DNA from: Boudabousia tangfeifanii
GTDB lineage: Bacteria; Actinomycetota; Actinomycetes; Actinomycetales; Actinomycetaceae
DNA length: 64,000 bases
Direction: 5' to 3'
Assembly: GCF_001856685.1 (NCBI RefSeq)
Contig: NZ_CP017812.1
Span: 1,550,001-1,614,000 of the forward strand
Program-made: the position numbers and the translations under genes
Notes under the pieces: model-generated
Database searches by the model: none
Told to the model about the DNA's origin: nothing
Seen by the model: only the letters and a program-made list of their open reading frames with translations
Shown: piece by piece, positions 57,049-64,000 of the stretch
How the letters are laid out: each line of letters begins with the position of its first letter
Position numbering within the stretch: position 1 is the first letter of the stretch

Positions 57049-57861
57049 CTATTTATTCTCTTTGACGGGCATGCCAGCGTCGATGGCATTTACCGAGTCT
57101 TGTTCTTGCGGATGACGACGATAGTATTCGGCTTCTAGTTCCGCGAGTTGTTGGGGATCATTACATCCAGTTACTTCCCAGGTATCCGCAATCAGATAGC
57201 TCTGAGCAGGCAAACCAGATTCAGTGGCGATACCAACGAGGTCGGTCAAGTAAACCTCACCTTGAGCGTTGTCGCTACCAAGTTTTTGTAATGCCTCTAG
57301 GGCAAAACGACCATCAAACACATAAATACCTGCGTTAATCAGGTCGATCTGTCGTTGTTCTTCGGTGGCATCAGCATGTTCTACGATGGCTACGAGTTTT
57401 CCGTCTTCTTCGACTAGTCGACCGTATCCAGTAGGATCTGCCAATCGCGCACCAGCAACCGAAACGGTTGCGTTTGCAGCTTCATGCGCCGCTACAAAGT
57501 TTTGTAAAGTTTTCCCCGAAAGTAGTGGCACATCGCCACTGGTGACCACCACTGGTCCATCAAGGTTGTAGTCTTTGTCCTGCAACTGCTCTAAAGCGCA
57601 GGCTAATGCTCGACCAGTTCCTGGGATTTCATCTTGATCAAGCGGGATTGCGTTGGGGGCTACCTGAGATAAGTGTTCAACGACCATATCGCGTTCATGA
57701 CGAACCACTACCCCAAGAACTCTTGGATCTAGGGCTTGCGCAGCGATAATAGCTCGTTCTAGTAAAGATTTTCCTGCAAGTGGATGTAAAACTTTAGGTA
57801 GCGGGGACTTCATTCGCGTGCCCTTACCGGCCGCTAAAATAATGACTGCTGCTGGACGCAT
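57049..57861 (-). CDS. glmU: GlmU uridyltransferase domain only (acetyltransferase domain missing)
   Basis: 270 residues, against about 450-490 for bifunctional GlmU. The pyrophosphorylase Rossmann domain is complete: LAAGKGTRM with the catalytic Arg, PKVLHPLAGKS, the TSGDVPLL metal Asp and NAGIYVFD, then EVYLTDL. After YYRRHPQEQ the sequence turns unstructured and stops. The left-handed beta-helix acetyltransferase half is absent, and no remnant lies in the 19 bases before prs. It should make UDP-GlcNAc from GlcNAc-1-phosphate and UTP, so the GlcN-1-phosphate acetyltransferase must be a separate protein. Alternatively this is another NTP transferase, but its position before prs fits glmU. 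Confidence 0.85.
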   Translation of the reverse strand: MRPAAVIILAAGKGTRMKSPLPKVLHPLAGKSLLERAIIAAQALDPRVLGVVVRHERDMVVEHLSQVAPNAIPLDQDEIPGTGRALACALEQLQDKDYNLDGPVVVTSGDVPLLSGKTLQNFVAAHEAANATVSVAGARLADPTGYGRLVEEDGKLVAIVEHADATEEQRQIDLINAGIYVFDGRFALEALQKLGSDNAQGEVYLTDLVGIATESGLPAQSYLIADTWEVTGCNDPQQLAELEAEYYRRHPQEQDSVNAIDAGMPVKENK

Positions 57862-57959
57862 TCTTTACAAGCTTTCTTTTGCAGGATTCCACACTCAAAA
57901 GTGAACCAACATAGCTGATTCTAGCAGGTCAGTTAACAACATGAATAACATGTTATTTG

Positions 57960-58031
57960 CTCCGCCCCCAGGATTCGAACCCAGACCACAAGGCACCAAA
58001 AGCCTGCGTGCTACCATTACACTAGGGCGGA
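57960..58031 (-). tRNA. tRNA-Gln (anticodon TTG)
   Basis: 72 bases on the minus strand. The acceptor stem is TCCGCCC/GGGCGGA, the anticodon stem AGGC/GCCT closes the loop TTTTGGT, and the T-loop is GTTCGAATC. The anticodon TTG reads CAA. CCA is not encoded. It lies 98 bases upstream of glmU on the same strand. Confidence 0.95.
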
Positions 58032-58188
58032 AAGTCCGTCGTCCATTATGCCGCCTTAACACCTCTTTCGCAAATCGAGAGCCTTATTTTAACTCACATC
58101 CAACCCTTTTGAGACTAGCGCAACTTTCCAAACTAAATTAGGACACAATTTTCTAATAGACACAGCTTTCACCTAAAAGCTCTTCAGG

Positions 58189-58194
58189 TATAAT
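58189..58194 (+). promoter_or_regulatory. Perfect -10 box (TATAAT) of a leaderless ABC-transporter promoter
   Basis: TATAAT six bases before ATG 58201, with no Shine-Dalgarno sequence. The -35 region at the correct distance (CTTTCA, 58166-58171) matches TTGACA at only three positions. Confidence 0.65.
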
Positions 58195-58200
58195 AGTTAA

Positions 58201-58986
58201 ATGCATAACACTACCGATTTGAACCCCCAAGCAGCCCTAAGTATGCGCAATCTAGTTCGCGTCTTTGGCGACTTTGTCGCTTGTCGAGATATCTCTCTCG
58301 ATATTCCACGTGGCTCGTTTTACGGAATCGTGGGCCCAAACGGTGCTGGTAAAACCACTATGCTGTCCATGGCCACCGGTATGTTGCAACCAACTGCTGG
58401 ACAAGTGAGTGTACTCGGGGTAAATGTCTGGCAAGATTCAGAAAAAGCAAAAGCTTTACTTGGCGTTTTACCTGATGGAGTCTTCACCTTCGACCGTCTA
58501 TCCGGCCCAGACTTGGTAACGTACACTGGATTACTTCATGGACTTCCAGCCAATCTAGTACGTGAGCGGACTGCCGATCTACTCAACGCGTTAGGGCTGG
58601 AAGATGCCGGCGACAAATTGGTCTTGGATTATTCCGCCGGTATGCGCAAAAAGATTTTGCTAGCTTGCGCTCTAGTTCACTCCCCTTCCGTCCTCGTCCT
58701 CGATGAGCCTTTTGAATCGGTAGACCCCATCTCGGCCGCAACGATTAAAGAAATGTTGCACAGCTTTTGCCAAAAAGGCGGAACGGTAATCCTCTCTTCC
58801 CACGTAATGGATACCGTGCAAAAGATTTGCACTCATGTGGCAGTGATCGATCATGGTGTGGTTAAAGCTGCCGGAACTTTGTCAGAGGTCGCACAAGGTC
58901 AAGATCTTGACACCCGGTTTGAAGAATTGGTGGGTCGGCATCGCGAGGGTGGTGACATTGCATGGTTAGCACCCTCGTTAGACTAA
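58201..58986 (+). CDS. ABC transporter ATP-binding protein (ABC-2/exporter type)
   Basis: 261 residues. Walker A is GPNGAGKTT (near residue 45), the Q-loop lies in the LGVLPDG region, the signature is YSAGMRKK, and Walker B is VLVLDEPFESVDP. The form LLACALVHSP-LDEPFE is typical of CcmA-like exporters. The signature is degenerate (YSAGM instead of LSGGQ), as in many ABC-2 exporters. It overlaps the permease gene by 25 bases, so the two form a pair. The substrate is unknown. Confidence 0.9.
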   Translation: MHNTTDLNPQAALSMRNLVRVFGDFVACRDISLDIPRGSFYGIVGPNGAGKTTMLSMATGMLQPTAGQVSVLGVNVWQDSEKAKALLGVLPDGVFTFDRLSGPDLVTYTGLLHGLPANLVRERTADLLNALGLEDAGDKLVLDYSAGMRKKILLACALVHSPSVLVLDEPFESVDPISAATIKEMLHSFCQKGGTVILSSHVMDTVQKICTHVAVIDHGVVKAAGTLSEVAQGQDLDTRFEELVGRHREGGDIAWLAPSLD

Positions 58987-60644
58987 GACTTCGCTCAACT
59001 TGGAATGGAGCCAAACGCCAAACTTCTGTGCTAGTTGGCATCATCATTGGCTTGGTCTACGCCTTAGGTGCATTGGTTGGCCTCAGCGTTGCCGTTGTTT
59101 CAGCCTTGATGTATCAGTCCAGCGCCCCCTATGTGCCATTAGCACTGATCGGCGCACAAGAAGTCCTAGTAGTGGCCTTAATTCTGATACCCCTGCTTTA
59201 TACCGGCTTCGACCGGACTCTTTCGCCCGAGTTATTTTCCCCGTTTTTAGCCCCCTCGAAAAAGCTAGGAAATTCTCTTTTAATTGCCGCTTTATTCCCT
59301 GTTTGGTGGCTATTTTTCCTCTTATTATCGTTAGCTCCCTTGGCCGCATGGATAGTTGTGGGAGAACCCTTACTTGCCGTAATCAGTGTTTTCGGGAGTC
59401 TATTAGGATTTGCGATTACTTGGATGTTGTCACGAGCTTTAGGGGCCAAACTAGGATCGTACTTTAGGGAACGGCGGGGCAAGCGTGAACTTGTGTCGAC
59501 TATCGGAGCACTCCTCCTGCTTACTGTCGGTGTTTTTGCTGGAGTGGGCTCGAACTACTTAGCCAGCTTGCAGATTAATTGGATGGCTATTTTTCAGACC
59601 ATCTATCAGGTTCTGCAGTTCGTCCCGTTATTTTCGGCCTTCACTTTGCCACTGTTGGCACAATCGAGTAGTTGGCTGCTAGCCGTCGTCGTATTCGTAG
59701 TTAACTTGGCGCTCTTAGTGCTGTTGTATTTTTGGTACCATCGCGAGTTGGCTTTTGCGATGCATGGGCGGGCCGAGGGCGGGGTGCGCCAGATTAACCG
59801 CCCTCAACAAGTCGCTAAGACTGCAACGAAACAAAGCCACAGCCACCCCTTAGTAATGGCTGACCGCTTTGCGCATTTAGGCTTAAGTCCAGCCAGTAGT
59901 GCAATCGCCGCAAGGTCGTGGCGTTATTGGTTTAAGGATTCACGCTACTCTATGTCGTTGCCCGCAATCATCATGTTGGATGTCTTAGCAGTGATAACTG
60001 CTCGTTCAGACTTCATGAAAATCGATGATGGCACAACCCTCGCTCCCTTTTATTTCTTTATTGTTTACGGTTCCCTTTTACTGGGCATCTCACTGATGAC
60101 CACAGTTTCTTTGGATTCGACCGCACTTTGGCATCAGGTGGTTGCTGGTGTTCCAGGTAAAACGGACTTATTGGGACGGGTCGTGGCAGCTTTCGCTTGG
60201 CAGTTGCCGTTGAATTTGATCGCGTTAATCGTCTTGCCAATGTTGGTGCCACAGGTTTCGTCTGTCTTATTAGCGGTGCTAGTTTTCGCCTTTTGGCTCT
60301 CTGGAGCGAGTGCCGGGATTTTTGCTGGCGGAAACTGGGTCTTAGCGGTTAAGTCTCCGAAAGCTGGTGCTTTTAGTAATGAGGGCGCAGGACATCAATT
60401 TTTCCAAGCGCTGATGATGATAGCGATTTCGATTGTCTCGATGATTTTGGCGATTCCACCGGTAGCCCTGTACTTTGCGCTAGCTAATTTCGTTCCCACT
60501 TTGACTTGGCTGAGCGTAGTATTCAGCTTACTTTGGGGAGTTGGTTCTTTATGGCTTGCCATTACCTCAGGTGGTAAGGCTTTAAGCAGAAAGTATCCAT
60601 ATTTTTTGGAAAAGCTACGCAGTTGGCCAGGGCATACCCCCTAA
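58962..60644 (+). CDS. ABC-2-type exporter permease
   Basis: 560 residues with roughly twelve hydrophobic segments arranged in two halves around a polar loop near residues 265-300. There is no recognisable catalytic motif. The partner ATPase overlaps its start by 25 bases. It probably exports a lipid, peptide or drug, but the sequence does not say which. Confidence 0.82.
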   Translation: MVSTLVRLRLRSTWNGAKRQTSVLVGIIIGLVYALGALVGLSVAVVSALMYQSSAPYVPLALIGAQEVLVVALILIPLLYTGFDRTLSPELFSPFLAPSKKLGNSLLIAALFPVWWLFFLLLSLAPLAAWIVVGEPLLAVISVFGSLLGFAITWMLSRALGAKLGSYFRERRGKRELVSTIGALLLLTVGVFAGVGSNYLASLQINWMAIFQTIYQVLQFVPLFSAFTLPLLAQSSSWLLAVVVFVVNLALLVLLYFWYHRELAFAMHGRAEGGVRQINRPQQVAKTATKQSHSHPLVMADRFAHLGLSPASSAIAARSWRYWFKDSRYSMSLPAIIMLDVLAVITARSDFMKIDDGTTLAPFYFFIVYGSLLLGISLMTTVSLDSTALWHQVVAGVPGKTDLLGRVVAAFAWQLPLNLIALIVLPMLVPQVSSVLLAVLVFAFWLSGASAGIFAGGNWVLAVKSPKAGAFSNEGAGHQFFQALMMIAISIVSMILAIPPVALYFALANFVPTLTWLSVVFSLLWGVGSLWLAITSGGKALSRKYPYFLEKLRSWPGHTP

Positions 60645-60770
60645 CTTCCATTTTTCTTGACTTACTTAAACAGATTTTCCTTTATTTTGTGAGGTTTCGG
60701 GTGAATTAGTCTTATAACTCGCACCTTCTGCCCTCCTTCCTTAACCTTGATAGTAAGCATGGAGCTTTCT

Positions 60771-60787
60771 GCGATTATGGCAATCGC
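60771..60787 (+). promoter_or_regulatory. Possible LacI/GntR-type operator before the PTS gene
   Basis: GCGATT-ATGGC-AATCGC, a 6+6 inverted repeat 29 bases upstream of the ATG at 60816. It overlaps a possible promoter whose -35-like TTGATA is at 60747-60752. It is the usual place for a sugar-responsive repressor. Confidence 0.45.
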
Positions 60788-60815
60788 TTTTATTCAACGC
60801 AATTAAAGGAAAAAT

Positions 60816-62899
60816 ATGGCTACTCTACAGTCTGAAATTTTGAGGCTGGTGGGTGGAGCAGAAAACGTCACCTTCTTGACACACTGCGCTACTCGTCTTC
60901 GCTTCACTTTGGCTGATACATCTAAGGCAGATGTTGATGCCCTCGACGCCCTCGATGGCGTCCTCGGCGTGGTCCCTCAGGGAAACACTGGTGTACAGGT
61001 AGTTATCGGCGGCGGTGTCTCTGCTGTTTACGATGACATTATGCATGAACCTGGCATGGCTCAGCGTGGCAGTAGCGACGATGATGACGAAGATGGCGAA
61101 ATGTCTGATGCAGCTGTTAAGGCTGCAGCCCGCGCTAAGGCTAAGGGCAAGAATGCTTATGTCGACGCTTTCTTCGAGTACTTGTCTGATTCTTTCCGCC
61201 CACTCTTGGGCGTTTTGTTGGGCGCCTCCATGTTCATCACCATTGCCGCTATTTTGGATGCAATGGGTTTGGTGGACTTCCGCGATCCTAACAAGGGCGT
61301 TTCTTGGCACTTCTTGGATGCCATGTGGCGTTCCGTTTTCTACTTCCTACCAATCATGGTGGCCTACAACGCGGCTAAGAAACTGCGCGTAGACCCATGG
61401 GTTGGCGCCGCCACTATGGCTGCGGTTATGACCCCGAACTTCATTGGGCTGCAAACTTTGGCAGCTCAGGGTTTCCCTTCAACTCATTGCGTGGAGAATG
61501 AAACCCTTCATACTCAGCAGTGCACTGCAACCATTTTCGGTTTGCCAATGCAGCTAAGTGATTACGGTGGCCAGGTCTTCGTTCCTTTGATTATGGTGGC
61601 GATTTTGGCACTGGTTTACCGCCTGTGGCAGAAGGTAATTCCAGCAACCGTTCACATGGTTTTCGTTCCGTTCCTCACCATGCTGATTATGATCCCAATG
61701 ACCGCTTTCTTGATTGGCCCATTGGGCATCTGGTTGGGTAACGGCCTCGGTATTATTTGGCGTTCTTGAACAACTCCGTACCGTTGCTCTTTGCGATTAT
61801 CATTCCACTGCTCTACCCATTCTTGGTGCCACTAGGCTTGCACTGGCCACTAAACGCCCTCATGCTCGTCAACATCAACACCTTGGGTTACGACTTCATT
61901 CAGGGCCCAATGGGTGCTTGGAACTTTGCTTGCTTCGGTACTACTGCCGCAGTTTTGATTCTTTCTTCACGCCGTGGCAACAAGCAGCTTCGTCAGACCG
62001 CCATCGGTGCTTTGGCCGCTGGTTTGCTCGGTGGTATCTCGGAGCCTTCGCTTTACGGTATCCACCTACGTTACAAGCGCGTTTACCCACCAATGTTGGT
62101 CGGCTGTTTCCTCGGTGGTTTGACCATGGGCATCTTTGGTGGTGTGAAGGCTTCTGCCTTCGTCTTCACCTCGTTGTTCACTATCCCAGTATTCTCCCCC
62201 ACCGTGCTTTACATGGTTGGTATCCTAGTAGCCTTCTTCGGCGCTTTGGTTGCCACTTTGTGGCGCGGTTACGAAGAGCCAGTTAAGGCCGAGGTCGCTG
62301 CGGACGCTAAGGAAGCTGCTTCTAAGGCTGAAGCACCTGCGGCTGCTGCAGCCGCTGCTACCTCTGCTGGCACCGCCACTGCCGTAGCCACTAAACCAGC
62401 GAAGACCGCTTTGCTACCTGATGCGGTTACCGAAGTAACTGCCCCACTACAGGGCAAGGCTATGGAACTAAGTGAAATCCCAGATCCAGTCTTTGCCGGC
62501 GGCAAGATGGGCAAGGGCGTTGGGGTTGACCCCACCGGTAATACCGTGGTCTCGCCGGGAGACGGCACTATCGTAGTTGCCGCTCAAACCGGCCACGCAT
62601 TCGGAATTCGCTTGGATAATGGCATCGAGCTTTTGATCCACGTCGGTATCGATACTGTCACCATGAATGGTGAAGGTTTTGAAGTACTAGTGGCTAAGGG
62701 CGATCGCGTCAGCGCTGGTACCGAGCTGGTTCGTTTCGACCGCGCGAAGATCGAAGCTGCTGGCTTCTCACCGATTACTGCAGTCTTGGTAACCAACTCC
62801 AAGAAGTTTGCAGAAGTTACCGGCCCACTAGCCGATAGCGCCGTTTTGGGTGCTCCGCTATTGCAGACCACTGCAAAGCCACCGAAAACTGAAGCCTGA
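60816..62899 (+). pseudogene. PTS EIIBCA permease of the glucose/beta-glucoside/sucrose family, frameshifted
   Basis: Two frames make one protein. 60816-61769 encodes EIIB (phosphorylated Cys in THCATRLRF) and the first part of EIIC. After GNGLG at about 61750 the frame hits TGA at 61767-61769. From 61757 the -1 frame continues with LNNSVPLLF, the rest of EIIC (GISEPSLYGI), an Ala-rich linker and EIIA with the active His in LIHVGIDT, to 62899. One T added to the ATTATTTGGCG run near 61757 would restore the frame. No slippery heptamer fits, so this is a one-base deletion or a sequencing error. The intact protein would import and phosphorylate a sugar. Shine-Dalgarno AAGGA is six bases upstream. 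Confidence 0.88.
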
Positions 62900-62914
62900 T
62901 TTTCTGGTTAAATA

Positions 62915-62948
62915 AGTTTGGGCCTCCCGCTTTTGGGAGGCCCAAACT
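62915..62948 (+). terminator. Terminator of the PTS gene
   Basis: A 14-bp perfect stem (62915-62928 with 62935-62948) with a six-base loop. Confidence 0.88.
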
Positions 62949-62986
62949 ATTAGCGGGCAATTCGTCTAAACGACTTCAGAGAATTA

Positions 62987-63023
62987 TTTTGGGGCAACTA
63001 CTGGTTAAGTAGTTGCCCCAAAA
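62987..63023 (-). terminator. Terminator of exoA
   Basis: A 16-bp perfect stem (62987-63002 with 63008-63023) with a five-base loop, just past the stop at 63032. Confidence 0.88.
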
Positions 63024-63031
63024 GCTTTTGT

Positions 63032-63826
63032 TTAGTCTTGATAGACGACCGTCAGTGGTGCATGGTCAGTCCAACGCGTGTCGTAGGAAGAGGCCCGACC
63101 AATCTCAAAACTGGTAGCTTTCCCAGCGAAATCGGGAGTAGCCATTTGGTAGTCGATCCGCCAGCCAGCATCATTATCGAAAGCTTTTCCTCGCTGTGAC
63201 CACCAGGTGTATGGCCCTTGGGCTTCAGCTCCGGCTAGTTGACGTTGGACATCAACCCAACCATCGCCAAACCATTTATCTAGAAAAGCAATTTCTTCGT
63301 CCAAAACTCCGGCGGTCTTATTATGATTAGACTTCCAGTTTTTGATGTCTTTTTCGGTGTGAACGATATTGAAATCACCACAGACTACCGCGCTTTGCTT
63401 CTTCAAGTCCTGCAAGCGCTGGCTAACTAGAGCCAAGTGGGCATATTTCTGGTCCATTTTTTCAGTGCCGACCTGACCTGAATGCAAATAAGCGCTTACT
63501 ACCCGCAGCTTCCCCATAGGAGTATCTACGGTAGCTTCAAGCCAGCGCCCGGTATCAACCGGAGGTTCTTCTTCTTGGACTCCGAAAGTTACCTCAGAAA
63601 GCGGAGTTCGTGAGGCAATCGCAACCCCAGCGCGACCTTTTATCTTGCAGGCCGAGGAGACTAGGTGCCAGTCTTCAGGTATTAGTTTCCTGAGAATGTC
63701 ATCAGGGGCGCGAACCTCCTGCAACAAAACCACGTCGGCGCTGGTTTGTGCCCACCAGCTTTCCATCCCCTTGCGCATGGCAGCGCGAATCCCGTTGACG
63801 TTACAGGTAGTGATGGTAAAAGTCAT
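63032..63826 (-). CDS. xthA: Exodeoxyribonuclease III / AP endonuclease
   Basis: 264 residues of the EEP (exonuclease-endonuclease-phosphatase) fold. TCNVNGIRAA with the metal Asn, LLQEVRAP with the metal Glu, CGDFNIVHTEKD with the catalytic Asp/Asn, and the C-terminal WTDHAPL with the catalytic His are all intact. It nicks DNA at abasic sites and trims 3' ends in base-excision repair. Good Shine-Dalgarno AGAGGAAC. It follows the truncated gene at the window edge by nine bases, so they are probably cotranscribed. Confidence 0.95.
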   Translation of the reverse strand: MTFTITTCNVNGIRAAMRKGMESWWAQTSADVVLLQEVRAPDDILRKLIPEDWHLVSSACKIKGRAGVAIASRTPLSEVTFGVQEEEPPVDTGRWLEATVDTPMGKLRVVSAYLHSGQVGTEKMDQKYAHLALVSQRLQDLKKQSAVVCGDFNIVHTEKDIKNWKSNHNKTAGVLDEEIAFLDKWFGDGWVDVQRQLAGAEAQGPYTWWSQRGKAFDNDAGWRIDYQMATPDFAGKATSFEIGRASSYDTRWTDHAPLTVVYQD

Positions 63827-63835
63827 TAGTTCCTC

Positions 63836-64000
63836 TCAGCGTTGACTAAAGCGACGAGTAGCGTGGGTCAGACGAGCAACGACCGATTCCAGTGCAGTTT
63901 CGACCATTAGTTTTAACTGCTCATCGTTCATCCCGCTCATAATTGGCTGGTAAACCTCGGCAAAAAAGTCTAGCCCGCCCTCGGTATTATCAACGAATGA
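63836..64000 (-). CDS. 3' end of an unknown gene upstream of xthA
   Basis: The last 54 codons of a gene running off the window edge, open on the minus strand to a TGA at 63836-63838. The visible end is acidic then basic, with two Met-containing turns and a helical ETALESVVARLTHATRRF tail. I do not recognise a family. It contains one CCGAGGGCG repeat (63976-63984). Confidence 0.6.
   Translation of the reverse strand, partial: SFVDNTEGGLDFFAEVYQPIMSGMNDEQLKLMVETALESVVARLTHATRRFSQR

Noticed and set aside
61742..61769. Programmed -1 frameshift site in the PTS gene
   Set aside because: The codons at the junction (ATT ATT TGG) do not form a slippery heptamer and no downstream pseudoknot is evident; a one-base deletion is simpler.

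Overview
The window looks like chromosomal DNA of a moderate-G+C actinobacterium, most likely in or near the Actinomycetaceae. The evidence is the gene content: tandem resuscitation-promoting-factor proteins downstream of tatD and upstream of rsmA/ispE, a DUF3027 gene beside a long cold-shock protein, an IdeR/DtxR-type regulator, the glmU-prs-rplY order, and SLH-anchored surface proteins with Pro-rich stalks. I cannot name the genus from sequence alone. There is no CRISPR array, insertion sequence or prophage. Most of the window is core genome; the accessory part is the surface-protein locus at 1-9853.

Layout. 1-9853: two convergent, giant, modular beta-helix/discoidin/Pro-rich/SLH surface proteins. 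9953-17337: BrkB-family membrane protein, NRAMP manganese transporter mntH, tRNA-Arg(CCT), universal stress protein, NlpC/P60 hydrolase, DtxR-family regulator, MFS exporter. 17430-26527: DUF3027, cold-shock protein, an ABC-F ATPase, a fused rsmA-ispE gene, two Rpf-type cell-wall proteins and tatD. 26672-27304: a shortened sigma-70-like protein that stops after region 2. 27393-34232: guaA, pta-ackA, nadE. 34320-42014: an unknown membrane protein, metE and metF behind a SAM-type riboswitch, a LOG-family protein, dapE and a lipoprotein. 42210-45646: phosphohexomutase and a ClC transporter. 45686-55204: a nucleoside uptake and breakdown block (bmp-nupO-nupP-nupQ-cdd-deoA, then putP and deoC). 55266-58031: rplY, prs, a GlmU that has lost its acetyltransferase half, tRNA-Gln(TTG). 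58201-60644: ABC exporter pair. 60816-62899: a frameshifted PTS EIIBCA gene. 63032-64000: exoA and the 3' end of an unknown gene.

How the genes work together. The nucleoside block is a scavenging pathway: the lipoprotein and ABC proteins import nucleosides, Cdd and DeoA convert them, and DeoC feeds deoxyribose phosphate into glycolysis; 4-base stop/start overlaps link four consecutive genes. Pta-AckA give acetate fermentation. MetF supplies methyl-tetrahydrofolate to MetE under one S-adenosylmethionine switch.

The observations I rate highest are the sigma fragment, the RsmA-IspE fusion, the truncated GlmU, the metF riboswitch whose closing helix overlaps the ribosome binding site, and a strongly repeated 9-mer (CCGAGGRCG, about one per 2 kb, twice as inverted pairs forming terminators) that resembles a DNA-uptake or Chi-type genome signature. 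Several genes appear leaderless, with a -10 box six bases before the start codon.
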